64,000 nt of DNA, from the NCBI GenBank assembly GCA_019279435.1, contig JAAALK010000082.1, positions 21,977,116-22,041,115 on the forward strand. The letters are read 5' to 3'. A model generated the notes under the pieces. The model saw nothing but the letters and a program-made list of their open reading frames with translations. It ran no database searches and was not told the DNA's origin. This document shows, piece by piece, positions 43,172-54,259 of the stretch. This stretch comes from Zizania palustris (Eukaryota > Streptophyta > Magnoliopsida > Poales > Poaceae). The translations under genes were made by a program, and so were the position numbers. Position 1 is the stretch's first letter. Every line of letters starts with the position of its first letter.

Positions 43172-43264
43172 CACTCATTGACATTATTCTCTATTTTGCA
43201 GGACAAGCCGGAATATAAGAGGCGTGTCCGTCTGCAGGCCAAGCAGTACCCTGCTTTGCTTTGA
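29960..43264 (+). CDS. SCE1: SUMO-conjugating enzyme (UBC9-type E2), five exons
   Basis: This E2 enzyme takes SUMO from the SAE1/SAE2 activating enzyme as a thioester and passes it to lysines on target proteins, mainly in the nucleus. Exons: 29960-30034, 30118-30201, 42538-42690, 42761-42874 and 43202-43264, all with GT-AG borders. Exons 2-5 are open and in phase. The product of about 162 aa (family length about 160) starts MSTGGIARGRLAEERKAWRK, contains LMVWHCTIPGK, and has the catalytic Cys in GFFHPNVYPSGTVCLSILNE (exon 3). It ends VRLQAKQYPALL. At the end of exon 1 the usual donor (GTATGT at 30031) would shift the frame; donor 30035 keeps the frame but gives HPMYGF instead of the usual HPHGF. 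One C seems to be missing. Intron 2 is 12.3 kb of nested transposons. It may be a working gene, a paralogue or a young pseudogene. Confidence 0.93.
30202..31257 (+). other. SCE1 intron 2, native left part
   Basis: This is AT-rich intron sequence after a consensus donor (GTAAGT at 30202). I see no coding capacity or repeat. It ends at the 8-bp hAT target duplication TTGGTACA (31250-31257). Confidence 0.6.
31519..31719 (-). pseudogene. Captured F-box gene fragment inside the hAT element
   Basis: The minus strand encodes NAFTEIFHRLPTRTLACCRL followed by VCKSWFMIC and a short tail (HEHLKKVQQKLLLF). This is the F-box signature (E-I-L-x-R-L-P-x-x-L, then C-R-x-V-C-K-x-W), the SKP1-binding helix region of SCF ubiquitin-ligase subunits. 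The fragment begins at the insertion point of the LTR element and ends at a stop at 31519. On the other side of the insertion (39650 onwards, minus) the same frame meets TAG six codons upstream, so no complete gene is formed. It is most simply a host exon captured by the transposon. Confidence 0.65.
31824..37136 (+). mobile_element. Reina-like chromovirus (Ty3/gypsy), 5.3 kb, decayed
   Basis: The element is bounded by LTRs 31824-32215 (392 bp) and 36785-37136 (352 bp), with a perfect target duplication ACTGT (31819-31823, 37137-37141). The LTRs start TGTTAGGACCG, end CCCTATCA, and differ by one unit of a short tandem repeat (a block of about 37 bp with ATTCAGATTAGAGATTAGAT). The PBS at 32219 is TGGTATCAGAG (initiator tRNA-Met). 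The small size, short LTRs and C-terminal chromodomain fit the Reina clade of chromoviruses. It is inserted in the 5' LTR of the element at 31720-39649. Confidence 0.9.
32230..36824 (+). pseudogene. gag-pol of the chromovirus, many stops and frameshifts
   Basis: The parts in order are: gag from ATG 32230 (MPGSEDDDLSRTT; core near 32660-33040); a zinc-knuckle-like CYNCDEPYVRDHKC at 33364; protease (LLDSGST, about 33590); RT 33999-34700 (RFCIDYRMLNEKT, GYHQVRMHP, VMPFGLSNT); RNase H 34970-35330; integrase from 35619 (DFIEGLP, ILTIVDRF); and a chromodomain at 36640-36740 (WHVLVQWQG, DATWEQL). The RT active-site motif is FFDN instead of F-x-D-D, so a catalytic aspartate is lost. Stops at 33035, 34482, 35580, 36012, 36093, 36363 and 36492, plus frameshifts, disable it. 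Most of these stops are TAG at positions where the family usually has CAG. Confidence 0.88.
39195..39649 (+). repeat. 3' LTR of the non-autonomous LTR element
   Basis: It contains a TATA-type box (CTTATATAAACAGGG near 39437) and ends TGACA. It is followed by ACATT, the target duplication. It matches the interrupted left LTR throughout, with small indels. Confidence 0.8.
39655..40391. other. Right arm of the hAT element
   Basis: The sequence continues from the F-box fragment side of the hAT. 39655-40110 has minus-strand open frames that I cannot identify; they may be more of the captured gene. 40180-40391 is the subterminal region with inverted copies of the left-end words. Confidence 0.4.
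40426..42374 (-). mobile_element. Gag-only LTR element (TR-GAG-like), 1.95 kb
   Basis: On the plus strand, LTRs 40426-40774 (349 bp, the 3' LTR) and 42040-42374 (335 bp, the 5' LTR) begin TGTCAC and end TGACA. GTAAGT flanks both sides (40420-40425 and 42375-42380). The PBS on the minus strand (TTGGTATCTGATG, near 42027-42038) lies inside the 5' LTR edge. A PPT (TAGGGGGGAGAAG on the minus strand, 40775-40787) sits against the 3' LTR. The only gene between them is gag, which ends 11 bp before the PPT. Elements with terminal repeats and only a GAG domain have been described in plants as TR-GAG. It must rely on enzymes of a related gypsy element. Confidence 0.75.
40798..42001 (-). pseudogene. Gag of the TR-GAG-like element, one frameshift and one stop
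   Basis: ATG 42001 begins MSSPSITRSGIGVADALTEC with a coiled-coil-like stretch (LEDQVTALEALNNRLP). The frame shifts near 41750-41900 and continues through the gypsy gag core (KFEFPKFDDTNDPLPWLNWC, LDDAQLWFHCMELNRGRPIW). A stop at 41161-41163 follows SLRTDVAL-type sequence, after which the same frame goes on to YEQRNAFQ and a zinc knuckle (CFHCDELFTSGHKSQC), ending at 40798. It resembles chromovirus gag of the type at 32230-33400. No protease or polymerase follows. Confidence 0.75.
42911..43168. repeat. (TA)n microsatellite interrupted by a MITE
   Basis: (TA)n runs lie at about 42911-42966 and 43141-43168. Between them (42967-43140) is a 174-bp element with terminal inverted repeats, ACACAAATGCTATTCTACAC and, reversed, ACGGGAACGCTATTCTACAC (16 of 20). 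TGCTATTCTACACC recurs inside. A MITE sitting in a TA microsatellite fits the target preference described for Micron-type elements in rice. It lies in SCE1 intron 4, and an apparent ORF over the TA run is an artefact. Confidence 0.7.
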
Positions 43265-44553
43265 GAACATTGGGTTGGGTTACTAAATTACTAGAAATTC
43301 ATCCTGCACATCCGCATAGTAATTTGCAAAATCTCAAACGGTTGCACCAGAAATATGGGATTTGATGTGATATAACCCAAAATGGGATGTTTCAAGAACT
43401 CAGTATAATTGTGGACCTTATGTGCTGTGTGATCAGGCATTGGCTGATCGATGTTTGGATATCATTGAACTAAATCGCTGGTCGTGACAGTTCCGTCTTC
43501 AAGAGTACGGCTTTGTGACTGTTATTTTACAATTCAGTTTGTTTGTTATTCTTTGATTCATGTTTCATTTTGTAAATGCATTAGTGTCACGACATCACTG
43601 GTTATCCCTCTGCACGCGCGATTCAATCCTGCCAATATCTGTACTTGCCATACTTTTGCATGAAATTCTAGTAAAACGTTTCTTCGTAAAACCGAAGATG
43701 CTTCAAGTTGCGGCATCTAGGCATTGTGCCATTGTTTGTTCTGTTTGGTAGCTTGCTACATCTCGGTTTCCATTCTGCTATTTTATCTTTGTGCCATGAG
43801 ATGATTTAAATCGAGGTGGATATAACGTCCATCCCTTGGCCTTTGTCCATCTATTTATATAGCTCTCATGAAACCTTGGACCTATTAGGTTCCTATTCGG
43901 ATTCCTATCCAAATTGAACCATATTCAAATTATATTTGAATAAGTTATTCTGTGCGATCTCGTATGTTTACATATATTTGATCACAACCCAAAAATACCC
44001 TTTAAATTGATATGTCAACAACAGACCTTAGCTTTTAAAGATACTAGTTGAGTGTTTGTGTGTTGCATCGGAAAAAACTATAACATTAAACAAATCATGC
44101 AAATAATACAAATATATTAAAATATGATAAGATAATATTCATCATAATTTGGTTACAATTTTATTGCATAAATGTATTTACCATAAAATTATATAATCAT
44201 GATTATTTAGCAATCATGCTAGCTAGAAACATCTTAAACACAAAGATTATATCTACTTCTAGCAAACATCTAAAATTGTCTCATAGCTACAAAATCATCA
44301 TATATTTCTTCCATAAAATAATTAAATTAAACTTTCATTACCTTCGCATTAGCTCACATGCAATTGTGATGCTTGGTTCAAAGTAATCCCTACTAAAGCA
44401 TGTAGAATACATACTAAAATCTAAATAGTAAAAGGTCAAAGTAACCGCATGTTAGATAGTTTGTTCATCACATGGTAGATTGATACATTTTTAATAAAAA
44501 TGCATTAAATTTACTTTGTTCACGTTTTTCCCTTAGCATAGTAACAACATTAA
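43265..44553 (+). other. SCE1 3' flank
   Basis: The 3' UTR should lie in the first 300-400 bp (a T-rich stretch at 43515-43580), but no single poly(A) signal stands out. The rest is AT-rich. A short block at 43820-43990 (TTCCTATTCGGATTCCTATC) may be an old LTR remnant. I see no gene. Confidence 0.4.
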
Positions 44554-45256
44554 GGCCATCTCCAACACGCTGCTTACATAAGTGTTTAGGGAAAAAACCT
44601 ATTTTTTTAGATCAGGGCACTTCGAGGCAGGAGGCGATGCTATGTCTAGCATCGATGCTTCAGGGGTCGACAGTGAAGAGCAAAAAGAAGAGCTCATGGG
44701 GATTCGATGGCCTCAGGAGGTGGAAGAAGGCAGGCAACGAGGAGGCAACTGCCGGCGGTGAGCGGCCGAACTACGCCATGTCGCAGTCTTCGTACAGCGA
44801 GTGTCGACTTGAGGCTAGCTCGGCTATTGCCACAGATGCAAAAGAGGGTCAAGAAGAAGCTGCATACGGCCACAAGTGGCGATGATTCTGCTTCCGATTT
44901 GGTGAATGATAAGGTATTGCTAATTGTTTGCTCTTTCCATCGTGTGTAGTTTCAGTGAACAAATTCTACAGATTGATTGGTATCACATTTACCCATTTGA
45001 AATGAGCATTTGCATCTGAATTTACCGAAGGTTTTGGTGGACAACACAAAGAAAGATCTTTCAAGGATTCACACTAAGGAGGGAAGAACAACACGGGAAG
45101 AACAACATAGGATTACGAAGAGGGAAACGATTGAGGAAAGCAGCTTAAACACCTGTTGATAGCACCATACATTGGAAAGTAAAGCTCCTAAATAAAGTGT
45201 TTATCACTTTTTATTATTTTAGCACCTGTTTAAGCACTCATGCATTGAATGTACCC
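44554..45256. mobile_element. Possible Harbinger/Tourist-like element with exon-like fragment
   Basis: TAA occurs on both sides (44551-44553 and 45257-45259), next to weakly inverted ends GGCCATCTCCAACACGC and, reversed, GGGTACATTCAATGCATG. A 3-bp TAA/TTA duplication is typical of PIF/Harbinger elements, but the inverted repeats match only about 9 of 15. Inside, 44637-44912 encodes KKKSSWGFDGLRRWKKAGNE and, after a frameshift, KRVKKKLHTATSGDDSASDL followed by a GT. This looks like a captured exon of a plant gene that I cannot name. No transposase is present. Confidence 0.35.
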
Positions 45257-46599
45257 TAAATATCAATTTCCCCCCTTTAGGTAGTTTGAACACAGATTCA
45301 ACTGTACAAGTAAAGAAGAAAAGATAGTGAAACTAAGATTAGAACTGCATTTAAAAGAATCTTGGCATTTAAAGATGAAAGAGTTGGATAGCATGTAAAG
45401 GAGGAAACATATGTAAAATTAAATTACCTAGATAAACTAAGATTAGAACTGCCAAATGTGGACACTTCGACAGTTGGACTTCTAAATATCTAATATTACT
45501 AAGCATGGAAACAACAAAGTTAAGTTTTTTCAATTAAAACCATTTCCTTCATATTGGATTTTATTAGCGTCTTACTATTGAATCTTTTTCTTTACCGCTC
45601 ACCAATAAAAATGGAAAATAGATCCCTAGACATCAACAAGGTGAATATGCACTGGTATGATATGGACAAAGGAAGACACCAATATCTATTAGGTACTCCC
45701 AAACTCCTATTTAACACGGTCAACCTCCAGTTCAAGGGCAATCCAGCAATGCAAATACTCAAGAATGGAAAATTTAATGCCAATAAGCTATGTTGTCCAC
45801 TGACATGGTTTGAGCAAAGATCACAATGCATATAATGCTAAACTTAAAGCATAAATGGTAGATAGAACACAAAGGATTACATGCACTTTATTTGTAAGCA
45901 GCCACTGATCCTTGAAACTATAGCTATCTTTAAACAATGTAATTATAGTGTACTATGCCTTGTTTGAACTCTGTAATAGTTCTACTTTAGGTGTGTTGAG
46001 ATTTTTCAACTGGCTTATCTGAAAATATAAAAACTAAATCAAAAATCTCAACCCAGCAGCCCAGATTAGCATGATGGTTTATTTGATCCAGGAAACTCAT
46101 GAACATACAGACATTCAGATAACTCATGAATTGTCAATTGCAGGCAAACAAAACGGCAATTGGTTATCTAATAGGTTTTCTGGAACACGAACATTTGACA
46201 GAAAACCACAAGCATTTCAATGGTTCAAAACATATCATACACTAATTTAGTTGGAAGCTTAGTTGCAAAGCAATCTGAATTGTCCAAAGCACGAAAATGC
46301 ATCGCGTGACTGTCCAAAATCAATACCAAATTACAGCCACACACACTCCAGTTTAAATAAGACCAATCTCGATTACGAAGAGAATGCCCGAGAGAATGCC
46401 TGATTAGACCCAATCAAACCAAAAACAGGGATTACACCACAAACCAAGCGGTGCGCGTATAGCATAGAGATGACAGGGGAGAGGATGTGAGGGGGCAGCG
46501 TAGACCCGAGGAGGCATGGGACTGCGAGGAATGGGTTGTAGTGTCGACCACCCTCGCCAGCATCCTCAGCAGTGGTGGCGGGAGGCGTCACCGATGACG
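45257..46599. other. No gene seen
   Basis: This is AT-rich sequence with scattered short ORFs and no recognised domain, LTR or terminal repeat. Confidence 0.5.
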
Positions 46600-47215
46600 G
46601 AGAGGCTGGCTCAATTTGGTGATGTGTCTTAGAGCCGTAGAGGGGGCTGGGCTACTGGGGGTGTGGGCGAGGCGGCGTAGGTGGTGGAGGGAGATGACCG
46701 AATGGGGCAAGCGACGGACTAACGAAGCGGCCGGGCTACGGGATGTGCCCGCGCATGCGCGTGTCATGTGTTTGGTCATTGCCGATGAGCAGAGCCGTAG
46801 AGGGGGCTGGGGGCATGGGGGAGGCGGCACAGGCAGTAGAGGTAGATGGCCGGATAGGGTAGGGAATAGACGGGCGGAACGGCCGAGCCATGGGATGTGC
46901 CCGCGTGGTGGCGTAGGGTCGCTACCGACGAGAGGAAGACGCGCAGGTGAGGTGGAGACCACCGTGTGCGGTTGCTGCCAACGAGCGGAGGAAGACACGC
47001 ATGAGAGACGGAGACTGAGCTGGGGAGATGGGGGAGGCGACGAGCCGAAGAGCGGAGCAGAGAGCGGAGCACGTCCCGCGGCAGAGGAGGGAGTCGGCGG
47101 CGTGGAGGAGGAGGCGCGGGGAGCCGGGGAGATGGGGGAGGCGACGGGCCGAAGAGCAGAGCAGAGAGCGGAGGGAGACGGGGCGCAGCTCGGTGGATAC
47201 CTAGGCGTATGAAAT
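46600..47215. repeat. GC-rich tract with imperfect tandem duplications
   Basis: AGAGCCGTAGAGGGGGCTGG begins two related blocks at 46631 and 46792. GAGATGGGGGAGGCGACG..CCGAAGAG recurs at about 47025 and 47128. Long open frames exist on both strands (46616-47212 plus, 47250-46588 minus) because the tract is GC-rich. Neither encodes anything recognisable, so I do not call a gene. Confidence 0.5.
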
Positions 47216-48934
47216 TGATAGGGTGGGCCCACGTTAAGGGGTGTCACCACTAGTGTCTTTTAAGTAGTAAAGATAAAGATACGTAAAGATTGTATCGGGC
47301 AAAATCTATACTAATGTATTAATCCATTTGCCTCACTGTAAAACGTCTCACTCTATATGGACTATATCATACTGAGAAGAGAGGTTACATTTTGAAATAG
47401 TCTCACTCTATATGAACTCTATCATACGAGACAAGAAGTTACATTTTGAAATAACTCAACATCATTGCCAATATTTTATTATTTTAATGATAGTTTTCGA
47501 GACAAACATGATTAAATTATTACATTGATATCTTACGAAAAGCCATATAAGAGATACCTCATGACACAAATCAGCAGAAGTTCTTAAGTGGTCTACATAA
47601 TACTAATTAAATTCTTATTTGAGAACTAGAAGCGAAATCTTACTCTTCTCCCACATCTTCGTCCTCAAAGCTTCCTTCTTCTAGAATATCACCAAAAAGT
47701 TCCTCCTCTCCTAGACCTTCAAATTATGGGGAAAGCAAGGGGAAATGTTTATAGATGAGTTGATACAATAACATCTTAGGATTATAAAAGCTATGCAAGT
47801 TTTTAAATACTAAGTCTACCATATCCAACAGTAGAGGTCCTAACCTGTACCTTAACCTAAGTGATAATAATTGATATTAAAAAACTTGTGGTGAACCCCT
47901 TGCATTTCCAACATAGGATTGTTTTGCAACAAATCCCCAATGTAACTATAAATCACCACATCATCATTCTCAATTTCTTTTACTTTACATCGGTATTAGT
48001 CTATCCCTCTACCGGGTAGATTTTTCCACTTATGAAAACATGTTTCATCTCCTAACTTATGATTGAACCTCATCCTCTCTATAAAATCATATGACTTCCT
48101 AATATACACAAGCTCATTCCAACCACAAAGGCTAGCCGTACACCCCGAGGAATTACTCTGGTAATGTTTCTCACCCCTTAACTCATTTTATTGATCAAAA
48201 CAAAAGCCAAATACTATTCATAGGCAACTATCATGGTACTCGCCCATAACCGTGGGCATGACCATTCGAACAATTTATACTTCAATTGAAGGTGTACACT
48301 TTACCCTTACGACACAGACTTACTCCTACTACTTACAAAATAGAGTAGGTTTGTTACGAGGTATTTCCAAAGCCGACCTAGGAAAACCTATTACCACATA
48401 AACAAGTCCCTCTCGACCAAGGATTATGCAGCCTCACCTCCTTCTTCCCTAAAATCTCGTGGGTGCTTAGACTCCCTTACTCCTTCTCCCTTCCTTCTTC
48501 ATATCCAACAATTCACCACAAAAAACCACATCAGAGGACTTCACAAACCAATGAAACACCCTAGCAATTTTATATCTATTGATAATTAAGTGATCCTAAA
48601 TCAACTAAGTATTTAACCAGGGACACCCCATAATGCTCATAAGGTCGCACATTGGTGTGCATGATGTTTTTCCCAAGGAATTGGTCCTTATGCACCACTT
48701 GAAGTTAGGCCCTGAACGACGACGATGACTCATGACAATCTTTACCCAAAACACTTTTTTTTCAATTGCTTTCAACAAAATCAATACTTAGTACGACTTT
48801 CAAAACATTCTTTCAAAACCCATTTTATCCCTCTCAATTCATTCTTTTCAATGATTGCATTGGATATGAAATAAAAGAAAACAGTTGATTGTGTATAACC
48901 CACATCAAAATATTAGGAAGGGGTTATATCAATC
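47216..48934. other. Non-coding; right part a diverged Tekay-like LTR remnant
   Basis: 47330-47460 contains two diverged copies of a short unit (CTCACTCTATATG..TACATTTTGAAATA). From about 47900 to 48900, blocks such as ACCGTGGGCATGACCATTCG resemble the minus-oriented Tekay-type LTR near 6963 (GACCGTGGGCACGACTTTTC). No gene is seen. Confidence 0.45.
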
Positions 48935-49430
48935 TGTTGGGGGAAAATGCTTCACTTTCAGGACTTAGAGGTTAAACAACTCAAAAGGACTTATCAGCTT
49001 CGGAGCTAATGGGTTCATACTCAAAGGAAAAGGAGTCATGAAGCCGAAGGGTGCTTCGATCCATAATCCGAAGGAACCCTCCGCACGACATGAGGCTTCG
49101 GAGCCAAACGACATGATTGATAAGATGTTTGACTTATCTACTTGCTTTGGGTAGATTTTACCATTTTAACCCTGTTTAGGGTACCGAATAGTTTTACTAT
49201 GTTGGTTGTAATCAAGGGGTAAATAGGTCTTTTCCTTAGACGTTTTTGCCTATAAATACCCCCCTCCTTACCCTGTAATGGGGATCGAATACTCAGCTAT
49301 TCTAATACACATATTCAGACTACTTAAGCTATTATCCATTCGGAGGCTTGAGATAGTTCTTAAACACGAACTAACTGTTTGACTGTTCTTGATCCCAGAG
49401 AACCTGTTAGCATAATCTTTTACGCCAACA
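48935..49430 (+). repeat. 5' LTR of the plus-strand Tat element
   Basis: It runs TGTTGGGGGAAAATGC to TTTTACGCCAACA (496 bp), with a TATA box (CCTATAAATACCCC) near 49251. The PBS TTGGCGCCGTCCGTGGGGA starts at 49432. It pairs by sequence with the minus-strand LTR at 1699-2195. Confidence 0.9.
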
Positions 49431-49636
49431 GTTGGCGCCGTCCGTGGGGAACCTAGTTCTAAAAGCTAGTTCTCTACTACTGACTGCACTTCGAAGAGCA
49501 CTTACGGAGGGAGCCTCGGAGTCCCAAGATTCCGCGCACCCTTCGGTAAGGGGCTTCCTAGTGTGGTTCAAAGGCCTCCCCTCGCCTTCCTAGACCAGTC
49601 AAAGTCCTCGGTCTTCGGACCTCTCCATTGCTAGCT

Positions 49637-50897
49637 ATGCCGCCCAAGCGAAGCCAAGCCTCGGGTCCTCTCCGAAGGTCCCCTCAGACCAACGGAGCCG
49701 GAACCTCAGCTATTCCAACGGTCCCCGAGGATGTAGCTGGGCGTCGAGTGCCTAGAGGCCCTCGGGCTCCTCCTACGGTGCTCCAAACTGATTATCTCAG
49801 TTCCCAAGACCCGGAGCTACCCTCCGGCGAAGACGAAGACCTTCCTGAGGCCGAAGCTACTCAGATAGCGCGGCTTCAGGAGGAAGTGGCTAGATGGAGG
49901 CAAGAGGCCGCTGATCGCCTCAGCTCCCAAGCCTCCACCGAAACTCCAGAAGGTCCCCAAGACGGTGGTGCTCGCAATCTTCCCGAAGCTGTTCAAGTCC
50001 CGGAGGAGGCTAAAAACGCATCTTTCGACGATCAGTCTCCGCTACATTCGGACTTGCAAAGGGTACCTTTCGATCCCAGGTTCAAGGCCTCGAAGTTGCA
50101 CAAGTACTTCGGCGGGTCAGACCCCAGAGAGTTCGCTTGCTCGTATGCTCTAGCGATAGAAGCAAGCGGAGGGGTGCGCAACACCATGGCAAAGTGCTTC
50201 CCTCTCGCTCTCGAAGGTGTAGCGCTCCGATGGTTCTGGTCCTTGAAGCCAGGATCGATCAGATCATGGGAGCAGTTGAAGAGGAAGTTCGTAAGCAACT
50301 TCCAGGGTACCTTTGTGGCTCCAATGTCGACAGGGAGTTTGTTCCAGGTGAAGCAGCAAGTGGGAGAAACACTTCGGGAGTACTTCACGCGCTTCGCCCA
50401 CACCAAGTCGCAGATCAAGGGCCTGTCTACCTCCTCGGTAGTCGACGCCGCCCGCGAAGGGGTGCTGAACCCCGATCTCCTCAGCAAACTTCATCAGAAG
50501 CTTGTGTCATCCGTCGCACAACTGATGGCATACTTCGACCAGTATGCCAAGACGGAGGAGGGCTGCCTTCGACGGGCCGTAGCACCCGCACCTGCCCTCC
50601 GAGAAGTGAAGACGGAGCCCGAAGCCTCAGCTTCTCTACAACCCTCCCAAGACAATCGCTTCGGCGACCACAGGCGAGGAAAGAAGCATTTCCGTTCGGA
50701 GGTGCTAAGCATCGCACCCTCCGTTCTGAGGGCACCTACCAATTATCAGCAGACGCAAGGCTTCAAGGCTGGAGCGCCGAAGCCTCAAGAAAGAGTACCT
50801 GGCAGACGCCAGAGTTTTTTCTGCTGCGTGCATGGCGACAATAGAAGCCATGACACGAAGGACTGCAAGTCGGTGTTAACCCTTCAGGGTGAATACC
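49637..50897 (+). pseudogene. Gag of the plus-strand Tat element, cut by a solo LTR
   Basis: ATG 49637 (MPPKRSQASGPLRR) was chosen by alignment with the other copies. The frame is open for about 420 codons: a Pro/Ser-rich start with TDYLSSQDPELPSGEDEDLP, the gag core (ALEGVALRWFWSLKPGSIRS, FVAPMSTGSLFQVKQQVGET), and a C-terminal Cys/His motif (CVHGDNRSHDTKDC). The ORF is broken at 50898 by a 3.36-kb solo LTR and resumes at 54265. The protein is the capsid/nucleocapsid precursor of a Tat-lineage gypsy element. Confidence 0.9.
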
Positions 50898-53800
50898 TGT
50901 AACACCCCAAATTTTCAAAGAAATAAAAAAATTATCATTTAATAGATTTTCCTGGAATTATTTATTTTAGAAATACCTTTAATGCCCTCCTTAACCTTTT
51001 TGAACTAGAACCTAGATGAAATGACCAAACCAGGGGCTAGAAAATTTTGTATATGATCCCAAGGCCAAGATATATTTTTGAGAATTTTTACAAATTTTTA
51101 TCAACCTTGGAAGTAGCCTAAATATTTTAATCCATTTTCTGTAATTATTTTTAATCAGAAAATCATTTAAACAGTAACGGGCCTCCCCCTCCCTTTCTCT
51201 CTCTCCCGGCCGGCCCAGCCCGTTACCCCCGCGTGCCTCGGACTGACACCCGGGCCCCTCTCGTCAGAGACTCCCTCCCTTCGCGCACGCGCACCCGACG
51301 CCCCGGCCCCACCTGTCGGCGCCAACCGAACCCCTCACGCTCGTCCGCTCGACCCCACCCGTCAGTCTCTGCGCCCGATCGCCCGCACCCGCTAGCATGT
51401 GGCCCCCCGTCTATCAGATCCTTTGTCTCTGCGAGATCTGCCCCTAAATCTCACTCCCCCTCGCCGGCCGACGCCTTAATGCGCCTCGGATCCGTTGCTC
51501 CCGACCCCCTGCCCTCAAATTGAGCCCGCCATTACAACCCCCGGTCCTCGGTGACCGTTTCCCCTATTCAAAACTGATCGTTTCGCGTCCAGGTTCAATG
51601 AATCAAGCGCCACTAGAGCTCGCCGGTGTTTAAACGTGTTTACTCATGGCCACCATCAATCGCGCCCCTCTGCCCCCGCCGGTGACCCTATTTAAACCCC
51701 CTGGTCGTCCGCGTTATACCCCTACGCTCACTCGTTGCGAGAATGAACAGAACGCCCTCACTTTGGTTTTTAGCGCACCACCGTCGCCCGCACTCCAGCC
51801 ACCGCTCGCCGTCGCCGGAGTCTCCCTCCGTCCACGCCGACCGCACCTCCGTGACCGCCAAGACCTAACCGACCTCGGCCACCCCTCCACCGTCGACGAA
51901 CCTCGCCGGATCCTCGTCGCCGACAAGGACCCGATCGACTTCGCCGCCCCCCTCTCGTCGCCTGCCACGCCCCGTCGACCTCGGACTACCGCAAGGGTAC
52001 CCTCGTGTTCCCCTCAGTGCCCTCTTTACGTTTTTAGCCCTAGCTAGGCCGGATAGCCCTCGCCGTCGTCGAAATCGCTCGCCGTCGCATCGCCAGAGTC
52101 GGGGAAGACGGGTACCTTACCCCCCGACACGTGCCGTGCCGGATTCAATTCTGGCCGCATGATCCCGATCCGATGGCATAGATCAGGGCCTTTACGCCGT
52201 TTAATCTCGCGCGTCTATCTAGTCAAAGCGGTACCGAGCGCTGTGGGCCGTTGATCGTGACGTAACGCCCCGCCTCACCCCCGCACGTTGGATCTGGATC
52301 CAACGGTCCAGATTGGGCCAGACCACGCGCACAGTGCGCGGGTTCACCATGGGCCTGGCTCACTGTGGACCCGAGACTGTTTAGGTATTTAATTTAAATT
52401 CTAGAAATGCTTTTAAACTTCTAAAATTCATATCTTGCGCATTTTAACTTCAAAAATTATCATTTCAATTACAGAAAATTTGTAATATTATTCTCTACAT
52501 GTTCATGCAATAAAAACAGTATGTTTACTTTGGATATTTCATGTTTATTTAATAAAGTATTCAAATGCCCTTAGGGTAAAATACAAATTTAGTTATTTAA
52601 ATTTCAGCAAAATTTATATTTATTCATTCCCTGTTAAAAATAATGAAACCACCAAGTTTTCTCTGAACCTTTCATTTTTAAATTAATTAGAAAACTTAAA
52701 ATGAGATTATTCACAATTAAAACCCCTTTTATGAGGAACAATATTCCCTTTTAGTTCATTTTAAATTATTTATAAAATAAATTTCAGAAACTTAGCAACT
52801 TGCTTTCTTTAAACTAAATCAATCAAACCTATATGCTTGTTGTGTGGTTTTAGATTGTTTAAATTGAATGTTGTATTTACTTCATTTTATTTATATTGGG
52901 AAGGCTACGACGCCGCCGAGGAGCCAGAGTATTACTCGGAAGTTCCTCCCTCCCCACTCGCTGAACAAGGCAAGTCACCAAACCAATCTTTTGAGCATAT
53001 TGAACCCATGTTTTATTAAACTATCGCTAAAACACATAGGATATACATGCATTAGTCAAATGGAACCCTTACAATATATTTATTTAGGATCCCCCGACCT
53101 TGATGTGCAACCCAAGCCATGCTATCTAGCCTAAACTCCTTGTCACCATATGATTAGTATTATTAGCTAGTGTCCAATGTATTGACACGATTGCTATAGG
53201 ATTAAAAATGAGTCGTAGCAACTTGGTTCTACTATATGATCCCCGTTATTCTTATCCTTGGAATCCTATCGGTGATGGAGTTGTGGTTGTGAGTGAATGC
53301 ATGGTGGGTTCCGGGTGCAAGCTAGGGCATTGGTCGGTAGCACTCGGGGCACTATAAGGACCGGTCTGCGGGATCCGTTGCAATACACTTCCGTACTAAC
53401 CACAAGTCTAATGGGTAAGTCCTAACTAAGGTATGGAGTGTTCCAAACCGAGGCCACCATTTGGAGATGGGTCAAGCAGCACCTGCGGGTGGCTTGTACC
53501 GACGTGGCGCAAAAGGGGGTGCGACGTTAGCTGGGATGCGGCCCGGCGCACCGGCGAAACCTAGAGCGGTTCATGCTGAGGTTTTGGCATGAGTTCCCGT
53601 GGTATGGGTCATCTCGTTACACTATGGTGTTTGGGATGAGTGCGTGCCTTGTGGGTACAGTAGTACATGTCTGATCAGAGTCATAAATCTTTTCGAAAAG
53701 CCGAGCCCACGATCAAGGGCGGGTTGCGTGACATCCCACAGTTAGTTTACCTTTGATATGTATGTGCATGATGGTTTGACATGTAAGGACTGTTGTGCGA

Positions 53801-54259
53801 GGAGGTAAAACATACTCCTCGAGTTAGATGGTGTTATTGATGCTCATGTTTATTATTCCACATGATAAGATTTGACTACATTAAATGCGATAACTGAAAA
53901 TGTACTTTTCCGCACTTTTAGCCAATTATCCTTCCTTTGTTATTACCTTGCATTATTATTTGCATTTGCGGTGGCTTGTTGAGTACTTTTGTACTCATAC
54001 CCGTTGTACACACGTCAGAGGATGCCTACTATGAAGATGGTCTGGAGTAGCGACCCAGTCAAGCGAAAAGATCTTGAAGAAGGTGTTTGTCATGCAGTTT
54101 ATTTTTATTATTGTTTTTACTTAACTCTGATGTAATAATATGGTCTGCGTACCATGGATACTTGTCGTATGTACAATTATCACATGATGAACCTCTTGTA
54201 TTATTGTTTTTCTTATGAAATTCAATAATGTTCTGATTTCGATAAATCGGAGCGCCACA
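50898..54259 (+). repeat. Tekay/Del-type solo LTR (3.36 kb) inside the Tat gag
   Basis: It starts TGTAACACCCCAAATTTT and ends GGAGCGCCACA, with the perfect target duplication ATACC on both sides (50893-50897, 54260-54264). There is no internal region, hence a solo LTR formed by LTR-LTR recombination. It has a GC-rich 5' third (51200-52330) and AT-rich remainder. ORFs in it (for example 51646-52047) are not shared as proteins with the copy at 6415-9783. The uninterrupted site is visible at 232-236. Confidence 0.92.

Noticed and set aside
46588..47250. Long overlapping ORFs of 198 and 220 codons on opposite strands
   Set aside because: The tract is GC-rich and internally duplicated. Both strands are open by composition, and neither translation has a recognisable domain.
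51233..52047. Arg/Pro-rich ORFs
   Set aside because: Same reason: inside the solo LTR and low complexity.
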